Assembly (NCBI GenBank): GCA_017311315.1
Contig: CM029622.1
Location: forward strand, 10,405,295-10,469,294
From: Dendrocalamus latiflorus
Lineage: Eukaryota; Streptophyta; Magnoliopsida; Poales; Poaceae
DNA length: 64,000 bases
Direction: 5' to 3'
Shown: one piece after another, positions 10,515 through 20,600 of the stretch
How positions within the stretch are numbered: the stretch's first letter is position 1
Layout of the letters: each line of letters begins with the position of its first letter
The notes under the pieces: generated by a model
Seen by the model: the letters and a program-made list of their open reading frames with translations, nothing else
Database searches by the model: none
Told to the model about the DNA's origin: nothing
Made by a program: the position numbers and the translations under genes

Positions 10515-11598
10515 AACGGTTGCCCGTGAGGTAATTCTTGTATCCCTAGTTACTAGATTGGTTTTTATTTCCTATAGTCCAGAAAAAAAAATTGCCCCAC
10601 AAAAAGAATTAATTCCGCTGTCCAAACCCCGTTGTGCCTTTCAATCTGTTAGTTTTGGTTTGCTAAATTGAATTTGTGTCCATATTAGCATTGTCTAGTT
10701 GCTGGTCATATCTTTGTTCCATTAAAAATCCAAACAAAAGAAAAATTCCCCACCCCAAACCCTAATTTCCAATTTCGGCTGATTTTTCCTTTCTCTGCAG
10801 CCGCCACCAAAAACGTCATAACTTTTGATTCCGAGATTATTTTTGAGTGAGACCACCGCCATTAGATTAAAATTCCTTATCCATCTATCTGTAAAATTTC
10901 ACGTCATTCCAGCAAGGCAGTTAAGAGATATATGCGGTGAAAGTTGACCCAGTTATCTGTTTTGAATCTGCAACAGTCAGCAGTTGTGATTTTTGTGCGA
11001 ATTTCTGCGTCGGGTTTTGGAAGTTGACCCCAAAAGAAAATCTGTAGAAAAAGCCATCAGAAAACAGAGAAAAAATGAATCAGTGAAAAAGAGGCATCTG
11101 ACAAAAAGTTACGGCCAAAATACCGACGTACTGTCCAGTGGACAGAAATCTTCAGTTTTGAGTTTTGGGTCAATCCTTGTGTTCTTCAATTCCAGATTGC
11201 ATTGGATTGAATTATCTTGTATTTACCACTCATACACATTTCCATACACTTGTTTTTAGCCTTCTTCCATTCTTGGTTGATCAGCAACATAGGCTAAGTG
11301 CTAGATACGGACTATAATTCAATTCTATGCAATTCTGAAATTAACTGATTGTTCTCCATTGCTACCATATTGTGCCTTCCAAGCTACACCTACTCTTGAT
11401 CAGAACAGGTTCCCTCTTGCAATCGTACCCACGCTCGACACAGTATCACGAACCAGCCACCGGTTGTACCACCTGCTACATCGGTAAGAACACTTGTAAG
11501 AGTGTAGTAAGACGCTTGAGAATATGTGATTCCACCTTCCACAACCTAGTAGTGCATAGGGATAATACCTTTGTGTTGTCTTTTGTTTTCTACTAACC
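10515..11598 (+). other. 5' leader of element B
   Basis: About 1.1 kb without a convincing coding frame. It includes CGTCATAACTTTTGATTCCG (about 10814), another copy of the CATAACTTT word that also marks the LTRs of A, B, C, E and G. The packaging signal would be expected here, but I cannot identify it. Confidence 0.5.
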
Positions 11599-14421
11599 AT
11601 GACAGGTGGGTTGTCTGATGATAATGAGAGACAAAACCGCGACGCAAGTGCTTCATTTGCTGCCCAAGATGCACGCCCACGACACCGCCTACATCAAAAC
11701 CGTCATGGTATGGGAGGTAATAATTTTCAGCACCATAATGATCGTTCTAATCATGACCCTTTTGCTAAAGTCAAATTTATCATTCCATCTTTTTCTGGTC
11801 TTTATGATGCTGAAATATATCTTGATTGGGAGATGACGGTAGAGCAGAAGTTTAATTCTCACTTGGTTCCTGAGCAACATAGAGTTAGACAAGCTACTAG
11901 TGAGTTTAAGGACTTTGCTATTATCTGGTGGAATGATATGGGTACCATGCGCTTACAACCTGATACATGGAAGCGGTTAAAAGAAGCTATGCGTGCTAGA
12001 TTTGTTCCTCCTGCTTTTAAACATGAAATGCATAAGAAATTGCAGTGCTTAGACCAAGGTAATAAATCTGTCGAGGAATATTATCAAGAACTACAAATAG
12101 GCATGTTGCGTTGTAATGTTGTAGAAGATGAGGAGGATAAGATTTGTCGTTTTTACGGGGGGTTACGGCGTGAAATTCAGGACATTGTTTATTATAAAGA
12201 TTTTACTACTGTTAACAAGTTGTTCCAGCTTGCTTGTTTGGCAGAAAAAGAATTGCAGGGTAGGCAACAAAGGACAAGGAGCAACTTTGGAGATACGTCT
12301 ACATCGAGATCAACGCCTGGGCAAGCCAAGATAGCCCCACCTCCTATTTGTCGAGCTGCTGCCCCCTCTGTGAGTAGGGCGCGTTCAGCAGCACCGCCGC
12401 CACCATCACGCGCACCCGAGACAAGCAAATCTACTAGTGTGCAAGCACCAGCAAAGAGCTCTTCATCGGTTGCTTCCACGGGCCGTACGACGGGCATTGT
12501 GTGCCACCGTTGTAAAGGGATGGGCCACGTCATGAGAGATTGCACAAGTCAGCGGGCGTACATTACGACAGAAGATGGTGGTTATGTAAGTGCTAGTGAT
12601 GTTGAGGATGAATATGCTCTTGCAGCTAACCTTGCAGGTAATGGTGATGATCATGAGAACAAACCTGTGTTTGTGCCCTTTTCTGTGACTAACAACTTGC
12701 AGATAGTTGAGAACCATGCCGAAGAGGAGCATGAGCTGATGGAATCATTGACCCCATTGGTTGAGAATGAAGATAAGGAGATGGATGCCCTTACATCATC
12801 TGAGGAGAGCCAAAAAGGTAAAGAACATGGAGCTATCATCGCTCACGGTACTGATTTGGTGCTACAACAAGACATAGAGCAACCTTGTGAGTATATACCT
12901 GCTGTAGTGCAATCTTTTGATATTCCTTGTGTTGACTTAAATGAACCATGTGCTAATCTAAATTCTCATAATTTTGCACATGTCGAATTAATAACACATA
13001 AAGAAGTTTTGACTAGAATTTCTCCTGCTAATTCATTGTGTTACATCATGTTGGATCTACCTATGAAATTGTCACATGCTATGGAGAAAGTTTCTGAACT
13101 TGCATGTTCGAAATTCTTGTTAAGTGCCTATACCCCTGGATATAAGTTTAATTTGATTGGAGATTATGATGTGGGAACTCAATTTCTTGTATATCGAATA
13201 TGCATAACTTGCGATCACATGGATGAATTGAAACTTGCTATTTGGAACAACAATTCTTGTATGCTGAATCATGTTCAAAGTGAGAGGGAAGTAAAATTTA
13301 GTACTCATCCAATGCCTATGTATTCAACTCTTTTTACACCATCTAGTATAGACAATCTGAATAAAGATGATGAATTATGGCAGAACATACAAATCTTTTC
13401 ACCCTGGCTAGATGAATTTGCTATTGTTCGATTGAGATATGATTATATAGCTGGATTGTTCCTCACTTACATTTGCAAAACAAGTTGCAACAATTACTGT
13501 GTGACAAATTTTGAATTGCTCATTAACTTATATGATTACTCTTGGGTTAATAATACAATTAGCTTTTATGACTGCTGCTGTTTTATAACCTTAATTGTGC
13601 AACAACGAAGAACTGTTAAAATGGATGACATATACATATACCATGCATACACCTTGGCTTCTTTGTTATCATATTTTCAGCTTATCAAGAGCCGAGGACG
13701 GCTTTGTTTGCAAGAAGGGGAGGATGATAAGAACATGAACCCTATGGATACAACCATATTTGCTCTACTTGTTGTTACAATTACAAGAGCTCATACGCAT
13801 CACTTAAATTATGAGGTGAGCTCGTTTCAAAGAGATTTTACTTTATTTGATAAAGAACTTATGATATTACATAATGAGAGTTTGCTGCGTTTGTTATCAT
13901 ACACCAAGATTTATGATCAAGATCATGCAATACGTGACACTACACATATGTTAAAACCGAGGACGGTTTTCCATCAAGAAGGGGAGGATGATGTGACCAC
14001 GCCACCAACACGTACGACCATAGCGGCCAATATCAAGAATGAACTAAAGGTGAATTCGTTTCTTCAACTTCAACATATTTTAAATGAGAATATGATGCTA
14101 CCTAATGATGAAAATATATATATTTGTAGCACCACATCACTTTGGAACCAATTGAAGCAAGGGTTCAAGTTGGACAGGTTTTGGAATCCAATTCGGCCTC
14201 CAGATCAATTCGGGTTCAGCTTGACAAGCCAACTTCAAACGGTCATAACTTTTGATCCAGAAGGCTTCTCGGGGCCCGTGAGTACTCATTGGAAAGATCT
14301 TGGAGTCTACTTTCAGATGGATCTGGTCTCACCTCCAAACTCCACTCGAGCAGATCAGAAACTGCAAAACAAGCCACGTCACTTTTCCAGTCCGACTCAA
14401 AGTGGGCCGAGGGCCTTGTAA
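11599..14421 (+). CDS. gag with C-terminal extension, reading into the 3' LTR (element B)
   Basis: A single uninterrupted frame of 940 codons starting ATGACAGGTGGG. Residues ~50-230 are a gypsy capsid (FIIPSFSGLYDAEIYLDWEM, IIWWNDMG, RARFVPPAFKHEMHKKLQCL). A basic, Pro/Ser/Ala-rich linker follows, then a zinc knuckle CHRCKGMGHVMRDC with Cys302 to Cys315. After it, where a normal relative has the protease, comes an unrecognised region: HENKPVFVPFSVTNNLQ, then YKFNLIGDYDVGTQFLVYRI with CITCDHM. This region is shared with elements C and, in part, G. Around 13725-13860 the frame encodes ITRAHTHHLNYEVSSFQRD, which matches the U3-encoded tail of A's polyprotein. The last ~145 codons lie inside the 3' LTR. 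Gag forms the virus-like particle; the role of the extension is unknown. Confidence 0.85.
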   Translation: MTGGLSDDNERQNRDASASFAAQDARPRHRLHQNRHGMGGNNFQHHNDRSNHDPFAKVKFIIPSFSGLYDAEIYLDWEMTVEQKFNSHLVPEQHRVRQATSEFKDFAIIWWNDMGTMRLQPDTWKRLKEAMRARFVPPAFKHEMHKKLQCLDQGNKSVEEYYQELQIGMLRCNVVEDEEDKICRFYGGLRREIQDIVYYKDFTTVNKLFQLACLAEKELQGRQQRTRSNFGDTSTSRSTPGQAKIAPPPICRAAAPSVSRARSAAPPPPSRAPETSKSTSVQAPAKSSSSVASTGRTTGIVCHRCKGMGHVMRDCTSQRAYITTEDGGYVSASDVEDEYALAANLAGNGDDHENKPVFVPFSVTNNLQIVENHAEEEHELMESLTPLVENEDKEMDALTSSEESQKGKEHGAIIAHGTDLVLQQDIEQPCEYIPAVVQSFDIPCVDLNEPCANLNSHNFAHVELITHKEVLTRISPANSLCYIMLDLPMKLSHAMEKVSELACSKFLLSAYTPGYKFNLIGDYDVGTQFLVYRICITCDHMDELKLAIWNNNSCMLNHVQSEREVKFSTHPMPMYSTLFTPSSIDNLNKDDELWQNIQIFSPWLDEFAIVRLRYDYIAGLFLTYICKTSCNNYCVTNFELLINLYDYSWVNNTISFYDCCCFITLIVQQRRTVKMDDIYIYHAYTLASLLSYFQLIKSRGRLCLQEGEDDKNMNPMDTTIFALLVVTITRAHTHHLNYEVSSFQRDFTLFDKELMILHNESLLRLLSYTKIYDQDHAIRDTTHMLKPRTVFHQEGEDDVTTPPTRTTIAANIKNELKVNSFLQLQHILNENMMLPNDENIYICSTTSLWNQLKQGFKLDRFWNPIRPPDQFGFSLTSQLQTVITFDPEGFSGPVSTHWKDLGVYFQMDLVSPPNSTRADQKLQNKPRHFSSPTQSGPRAL
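13687..13724 (+). promoter_or_regulatory. internal hairpin plus polypurine tract (element B, first copy)
   Basis: GCCG-AGGA-CGGC (13691-13702), extendable by A-U and G-U pairs, is followed by AAGAAGGGGAGGA (13712-13724) and TGATAAG. This is the counterpart of the tract that starts the LTR in A, but B's LTR starts at a second copy 265 bases downstream. Confidence 0.65.
13953..13988 (+). promoter_or_regulatory. hairpin plus polypurine tract at the 3' LTR of element B
   Basis: Perfect 7-bp stem AAAACCG-AGGA-CGGTTTT (13953-13970), then AAGAAGGGGAGGA (13976-13988), immediately followed by the LTR start TGATGTG. Both features lie inside the gag-extension frame. Confidence 0.85.
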
Positions 14422-14885
14422 CTTGGGCTATTTGGGCCGGTACTGTTTATGTGAACAGTACCATTCGTGTGAACAGTAACTAGGAATAGTACCACATCCC
14501 TTTTCATTAGATAAGTGTGGCTTCCCCTCCCCTATTTAAGGAGGCCACACCCCTTTAGTTTTCCTTGGGTTTTGCTTAGATTAATCTGTCTTTGAACAGT
14601 TTCGCCGTTCATCGGTTTGTGAGACCCCAACTTGTGAACTTAATATTTATTCGCAATTTTAGATTGCATCTTGTACTCTCTTGCTTGTGTTCTCGATTCG
14701 CTTGCAGGAGATAGCCTTCTTGGCGAGGTTAATCGTGTTCGGCACGGTTGATAACCAACGGAGCAGTGGTGTAGTGATTGCGAGGGGTTCGATCTGTTTT
14801 GGTCGGAGCCTTTGGATCATCAACGTCGAGATCTCCACAATCGACTTATCAGTACCTCTCGGAAGATCGGGCCATCGTCACATCA
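13989..14885 (+). mobile_element. 3' LTR of element B
   Basis: Same length and ends as the 5' LTR. Differences are mainly C/T and A/G changes, plus a small cluster around 14643-14665. The TATA-like CTATTTAAGG is at about 14532. The target duplication CTCAA follows at 14886-14890. Confidence 0.92.
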
Positions 14886-15214
14886 CTCAACCTTTCCCAA
14901 GCTCGAGTGACCACTCAGGTAGCTTCTCCATAGTCCCTAGATGCTTCCATAATGAGGAATTGAGCTCTAGTATCGTAGATCACTGTAGTGCCATGTGCCC
15001 TATTCCGCCATCGGTCGGCTCACCGTTGACAATCACACCAGCCAAATTGGCCCATGAGTGATGTGACCACGCCACATACGCATACGACCAAAGTTCCCAA
15101 GAATAAACAAAAGGTGGATTCGTTTCTTCGGTTTCAATTTATTTTAAATGAGAATATGATGCTATCTAAAGATGAAAATGTATATTTGTCTAGCTATACA
15201 AGGAGGATTGAACA

Positions 15215-16369
15215 TTTGTTCCTTCATATTATTCACGTGACTTGTTAAAAAGATTGCAACGTTTAGAACAAGGTAGGAGAACTGTAAGTGAATACTATGA
15301 AGAATTGAAAGCTCTTTTGTTGCGTTGTGATTTAGAGGAACATGTGGAAGCTACAGAGAATAGATTTTTAGGTGGGCTTAATCAAGAAATTAAGAACATT
15401 CTCATTCACAAAGAATATAATTCTCTCTATGATTTGTTTATACTTGCTTGTAAGGTTGAAAGTCAGATTGAGGAGAAACTGAGAATGTTTAATGCCAAAA
15501 AACATGAGAACAAACCCTTGTTTGTGCCTCTTTCTGTGACTAACAACTTGCAGGAAATTGAGAACCATGCGGAAGAGGAGAGAGTTGACATTAAAGACAA
15601 GGAGTTGAATGTACAACAACGGGTGCTATTAAAAGCAAAAGAGGAGGAGATAATCACGGTTGAAGATGAAGTACTTGCTACCTCCATACGTCATCCTAAA
15701 GATTTGATACCTACAACACCTACATCAACTGAGGAGATCGATAAAGGTAATAACTGTGGTGTTGAATTTAAATATGAAAAGGTGAGTAATTGTGAGAATT
15801 CATGTGCTGAAATAAATGCATTTGATTCTATCTATGTGCATTTGATACATGCTAGAGATGAGCCGAATGAAAATTTTTCTTTGAACAATTTAAGTTATAT
15901 TGAGATTGATCATCCTTGTGATCTGAGTTATTTAAAGAAGACATTATTTGGGATTCCCAATTCGCTTTCATTGTTTCATTATAAATTTTATCTAAAAGGC
16001 GAGTATGATGAAAAGGAAAATTATATGGTTCAAAGAATTTACATAACTTCTGAACTGAAAAATTCAACTTTTGAGAAGAAACCCTGTCACATAGAGGAGA
16101 CAACTAATGGCACCAACTTTATTATTTCTAGTTCCTCTAGTGTTATTTGTGAGCTACAGGAAAGCTTTCAAGAAGAGGAGCGTTGTGGGCTACTTCCATA
16201 CACCACAAACATTGTTCTATTGGCAATAAAAATGAACTTGCATATCATTGAGATCAACAGTATTAGGTCACAATCCAATACCCTATTTTCTAAAGAAGGG
16301 GAGCAAGACGAGACACATACATACAAAGTTTTAACACCATACAATGAGAATACTACCAATCAGGTATGA
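15215..16369 (+). pseudogene. 5'-truncated gag with C-terminal extension (element C)
   Basis: The surviving frame starts at the deletion junction with FVPSYYSRDLLKRLQRLEQG and continues with the gag capsid end (EYYEELKALLLRCDLEEH, LGGLNQEIKNILIHKEYNSL). There is no zinc knuckle. The unrecognised extension of B follows: HENKPLFVPLSVTNNLQ and ENHAEEE, nearly identical at DNA level to 12652-12728. Then comes LSYIEIDHPCDLSYLKK with YKFYLKGEYDEKENYMVQRI and YITSE. The frame is open to a TGA at 16367-16369. It has lost its start codon and promoter context, so it is not expected to make a normal protein. Confidence 0.75.
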
Positions 16370-16500
16370 TCGTTTCAAAGAGGTTTTACTTTGTTTGATA
16401 AAGAACTTATGATATTACATAATACGAGTTTGTTGTGTTCTTTGTCATGTACCGAGATTTATGACCAAGATCATGCAATACGTGAGACCACACAATTATT

Positions 16501-16536
16501 AAAACCGAGGATGGTTTTCTGTCAAGAAGGGGAGGA
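16501..16536 (+). promoter_or_regulatory. hairpin plus polypurine tract of element C
   Basis: AAAACCG-AGGA-TGGTTTT (16501-16518, one G-U pair), then AAGAAGGGGAGGA (16524-16536), directly followed by the LTR start. A further purine tract AAAGAAGGGGAGCAAG (about 16292) lies 230 bases upstream without a clear hairpin, like the upstream copy in B. Confidence 0.8.
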
Positions 16537-17570
16537 TGATGTGACCACGCCACATACGCATACGACCAAAGTTCCCAAGAATAAACAAAAGGTGGATTCG
16601 TTTCTTCGGTTTCAATTTATTTTAAATGAGAATATGATGCTATCTAAAGATGAAAATGTATATTTGTCTAGCTATACAAGGAGGATTGCATCAACACTAC
16701 GCGCTCGAGGTTGGGGTCCACCTAAAGGGAAGCCGACCAATATATCAAGACCAAGTCAATACTTTCCCCAACTCTTCCTTATGGTCACCACGTCACTTTT
16801 GGACCAATTCCAGCAAGAGTTCAAGTGGGACACGTTTTGGAATCCAATTCGGCCTCCAGATCAGTTCGGTTTCAGCCTGACAGGTCCAACTTGAAACGAG
16901 CATAACTTTCACATACGGAGTCCGTTTGAGATCCATGAGTACTTGATGGAAAGCTTTTCTCGTCCTTTTTCCAACGGATCTAGCCATGCCTATAAATTCC
17001 ATCTGTACACTCCGCAATCATCAAAAGAAGTTGCTATACCACCTGTTTGGGCCAAATCGGGCCTTGTAATGCATGGGCCTATAGGAAGGTGCTACCCCCA
17101 CTATTCATGGCTGAGTACTGTTCACGTGAACAGTAAAATAGTACCACCCCTTTGTTTCTTAGTTTTGTGTGGCTTCCACTCCCCTATTTAAGGAGGCCGC
17201 ACCCCTGTAGTTTTCTTGGATTTCGTTTGATTAGTTTTTCCATGGTGAAAACTTTTGTTCTTCGCTTGTGTCGGCTAGACCAACCGTAAAGAACCTTCTG
17301 CGGAATCCCACCTTTTGAGCTTAATATAAATATTTGCAATTTGAGATTGCTTGTTATCTTGTTCTTGCTTGTTCTTCGGTTGCATGCAGGAATAGACCTT
17401 CGTGGTCAGGTCAACCGCGTTCTTGGCACGGTTGATAACAACTCAGAGTGTGGTTTAGCGATTGCTTGGCGTTCTGGTCGTGACCGGTTAGTAGCCGCAT
17501 CGTCAAAGTCGTTCTCCTCCAAATCGAAGTTATCATCCTATCGGAAGATCGGGACCCCGTCGCCTCATCA
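16537..17570 (+). mobile_element. 3' LTR of element C
   Basis: Starts TGATGTGACC and ends CGCCTCATCA. Contains a CATAACTTTCACATACGGAG word at about 16901, a 20-bp G-box palindrome (17116-17135) and the TATA-like CTATTTAAGG (about 17184). Confidence 0.88.
17116..17135. promoter_or_regulatory. 20-bp palindrome with G-box core, LTR of C
   Basis: TACTGTTCACGTGAACAGTA is a perfect palindrome around CACGTG, about 50 bases upstream of the TATA-like CTATTTAAGG. Position and sequence match the 22-bp palindrome in the LTR of A. Confidence 0.6.
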
Positions 17571-17575
17571 ATGAG

Positions 17576-20134
17576 ACTTGGCCTAGAGGTGCGCACAGTG
17601 ATAGGGAGTCCATTTTAACCATGCTCACCAACCACCATCCATTCCACCACTAGAGGTGAGCTTGTGTCTCATCGGTGGGAAGAACACTGTGCATGAACAG
17701 TTAATTTAAATGCGTGATTACATTAACACTAAAGACTATTGTTTAATTAAGTTAATCCATCCCTGATTTGTGGGCCATCGTCATTAGTAAAGTTAATGAG
17801 TCTATGACATATGGCCCCCTATAGTGTAAAAACTTGTTTAAAACCTGTTAAACACATGTGAGTCACTAACATGTGAGCCCAAATCACTATGGCTATAGTG
17901 CATGGGTCTGACCTGTCAGACATAGTGATCTTTTCTAATTAAAAAATAATTTTGAAAAGAAATTATAATCAGTGGACCGCCACCTATTATAGATAGTAGC
18001 TTTTTCAATAGAAAAATAAATAGAAATAAAATTAAAAACCCTAGTGGGTCCCACCTGTCATTGAGAGAAACTCTCTCCCTTTTTATTTTTTGGAATTTAT
18101 TTAGAACCTAAACTTCAAATGGCCCGTTCTTATTCATCTTAAGTTCAAATTTAGTTAAATTTATTTCTAAATTCATCTAAAATCAAGATCTATCCAATGC
18201 AACTAAAATCATGATTTTTTTGAGTTCATTTGAATTTAATTCTATTTTGCTAGTATTTATCCAAATTTTTACGTAATCATTTAATAGCTTACGAAGCCCA
18301 AGAAGAAGAACAAGCCAAAGCAAGAAAGACCCGCAAGATCAAGCCAAAGCAAGAAAGACCCGCAAGATCAAGCAAGTTGTGAGTAAGGCGAGTTAAACTT
18401 TGATCATATTGAACCTATATTTTATGCAAATTTATTTCTATTTAAGATATCAGGTTGCATGCTAATATTTATTAAGCAAATTTATGTTCACCGTAATATT
18501 TTAGTTACATGCCTATAAATCATTGTTATATAGTTAATGCCCATTCCTTGAAATAATTGAACAATCAAACCTTGTCACCCAAAAATTATAATAGTACCAT
18601 ACTAGTGGTAAGTCTATATTTAAACGACATGCTTAGTACTATTTAGATACTTGGGGGTATTAACCTGCCCATATTTGAACATGAAAATTTAATTTGGGCA
18701 GTCATTGGTGAAAAGTGGCTGGTTTGTTGAAACACAATTATTTTGTGCTTCCGAGAACCCCAACATGCTTAAATATCTGCGTGGATGGTACGAGGGGTTG
18801 GTGCAGTGGATACACGAGAATGTTTGGATTGTGATAGACCCACCCAGATAACTCTAAGGACTGAATCTAGTGATGATCTCCTAATGTAAAACAGTACGAC
18901 CACAAGTCTATAAAGTACAACTTGGCTAAGTAAATTTACTAGACCCTGGAGTCATCTCGCTGGTAGGGGAGTGAAGTAGTGTATGTGCAGACAAAGATCT
19001 GGCATGAATAGGACACTGCAGAAGGTGATGTTTGCCCACTACGCTAGTTGTTGTGGAAAGTTATAGTTCAGCTGTGTAAGTCATTGGGGTGTAACATCCT
19101 GCATAACTTATGGGACCCACTATGTGAGGGATAAGCCCATATGGATGAGATGACAAAGGGGCGAGGTATCTTAAAAGGCCTAATGACGATCTTCTCGATC
19201 TACATGACCAAGAAATAATGTGGGGTATACCGGGTTGATTGTCTCTTATGGGTAAAGTTACAACCTTTGCAGTGAGTAAAATGTTCGAATAGCCATGCCC
19301 ACGGTCATGGATGGGTATGGGAACTTACTTTGATATAGTTCTATTTACAAAATGAACTTATGTGTAAAATGGAAACTGTCGGGCAGATGAAACCCTGATT
19401 GTGTTGCCCTGGGTAGTCAATCCCAGTGATATTATTGAGCGGACGTAACACTGGAAAATAGCATATGATAATATTATTCAAATCCTTTACACATTTGGTA
19501 AACTATTTTTAGTTAAAATTTGCTAAGTCACAGGAATCTCTAATTATTGTAATTCTTAACTTAGCATTTGGCAAATAAAATAACCTGAGCCATCCTTTGA
19601 TAAGCTATGCATATATATAATTGCTTCCTTTGATAAGCCATACATCTATATAATTCTGTGGTTTGTGCTCATACTCGTTCAATAAAATCAGAAATAGGTG
19701 AGCAAAATCACTATGTCTACAACAAGCACCTGGTCCTGATGGAGGAGAAGATGAAGGGAATTAAGACAATCTTTCGTAGTCTCTTGTCCTAGTTGAGCAT
19801 ACTTTCATGGAGATTATGTGTACTTATATTATCAAGGCTTAGATAATATATGTCGTTCATATTTTACCCCTAGTCACTTGCCTGTGGATATTTATGGTCC
19901 TACTTCTTGTTGACTACTTCCGCTTTCACGTTTGTATTGTACATATTTGGCCTAATTGACCCTTCTGTGTATAGTCACCCGATGCAGCGTATTTAAACTC
20001 TGATATGTACTATTAATGTAAGGTATGTGATGTATGAAATAATTCAGTAATGTATCTGTGAGCACTATCTACTGATCTAGAGAATAGTGCGTGAAATCAC
20101 AGAGTATTCTGGGTTATAAGATTCGGGTCCCACA
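17576..20134. other. solo-LTR segment 3, non-coding
   Basis: No reading frame of note. A 29-base direct duplication (CCAAAGCAAGAAAGACCCGC followed by AAGATCAAG) lies at 18315-18343 and 18344-18372. The segment ends with GGGTCCCACA at the LTR border. I see no gene in it. Confidence 0.55.
18315..18372. repeat. 29-bp tandem duplication
   Basis: Two identical 29-base copies back to back inside the solo LTR, probably slippage or a small tandem duplication. Confidence 0.85.
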
Positions 20135-20600
20135 CCTTAGGCATACCAGCACTCTCTAACGTGGCATTAATCATGTCAGTTAGTGTTTGATTTTTCTCTT
20201 AGTTACCCCCATTTGATTAGGGTGAATACGGTGCTGTAAACTCATGGATTATTTCATGCTCAGAACAAGATTGAAAAAATTCATGAAAGATGTACTCTCT
20301 TCAATGATCAGATCTTAGTCTTTTTATTTTCTTTTCTAGTTGGTTCTTAATCTCGGCTTTCTAAGTCTTAAAGTAATTTAAAGTTTTATTCTTAGTTTTT
20401 AGCAAATACATATAGTAGTAGCATGTTGCATCATCAATAGAAATTTTAAAAATATATTTTGCCTCATTTTATCAACAATCCGTTCATTTCACACAAGATT
20501 TAACGGTGCTAAGTTCTTTTCATCCGCTAATCCCTTAAAGGGTTTTTGAGGCTGTTTTACTTGCACACATGACTAGCACTTTGATCGTTTGACAAAATCT
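20135..20600 (-). pseudogene. Ty1/copia integrase core remnant (upstream part of the interrupted copia)
   Basis: On the minus strand from about 20600 down: KC-SCVQVKQPQKPFKGLADE, then SIDDATCYYYMYLL, LKTKNKTLNYFK, KAEIKNQLEKKIKRLRSD, EYIFHEFFQSCSEHEIIHEF, TAPYSP and EKNQTLTDMINATLESAGMP. This is the copia integrase from the zinc-finger cysteines through the catalytic region, with several stops and frame changes. The last residues are cut at 20135, exactly where the solo LTR ends. The continuation is at 8073 on the other side of the insertion. Confidence 0.8.

Larger units (their letters stand above)
9604..14885 (+). mobile_element. complete non-autonomous Ty3/gypsy element B (gag only)
   Basis: LTRs of equal length (897 bases) lie at 9604-10500 and 13989-14885, starting TGATGTGACC and ending CGTCA or CATCA. 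They are flanked by the 5-bp target duplication CTCAA (9599-9603 and 14886-14890). A tRNA-iMet primer site and a polypurine tract sit at the LTR borders. The internal 3.5 kb encodes gag plus an unrecognised extension; protease, reverse transcriptase, RNase H and integrase are all absent. It must be moved by enzymes of a relative, and A is a candidate because it shares the 3' two thirds of the LTR. I count roughly 10 differences between the two LTRs by eye (about 1%), so the insertion is young relative to its surroundings. Confidence 0.92.
15059..17570 (+). mobile_element. truncated non-autonomous gypsy element C (gag only)
   Basis: Bounded by the 5-bp target duplication ATGAG (15054-15058 and 17571-17575), so both outer ends are original. 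The 3' LTR (16537-17570, 1,034 bases) is complete, but only the first 152 bases of the 5' LTR remain (15059-15210). The sequence then jumps directly into the middle of gag, so the rest of the 5' LTR, the primer site and the 5' half of gag were removed by an internal deletion. The LTR start TGATGTGACCACGCC and the coding content show it is a sister of B. Protease, RT and integrase are absent. Confidence 0.88.
8074..20134. mobile_element. gypsy-type solo LTR, interrupted by elements B and C
   Basis: The host segments are 8074-9603, 14891-15058 and 17576-20134, together about 4,257 bases once B and C and their target duplications are removed. The unit starts TGTAACATCC and ends GGGTCCCACA. It is flanked by TCTTA (8069-8073) and CCTTA (20135-20139), a 4-of-5 match expected of an old 5-bp target duplication. 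It splits the copia integrase: sequence just left (minus strand) and just right is the same gene. A promoter-like TATAAATA lies at 9317-9324. No coding sequence belongs to it, so it is a solo LTR. The TGTAACA start and >4 kb length suggest a Tekay/Del-type chromovirus, which is an inference. Confidence 0.65.
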
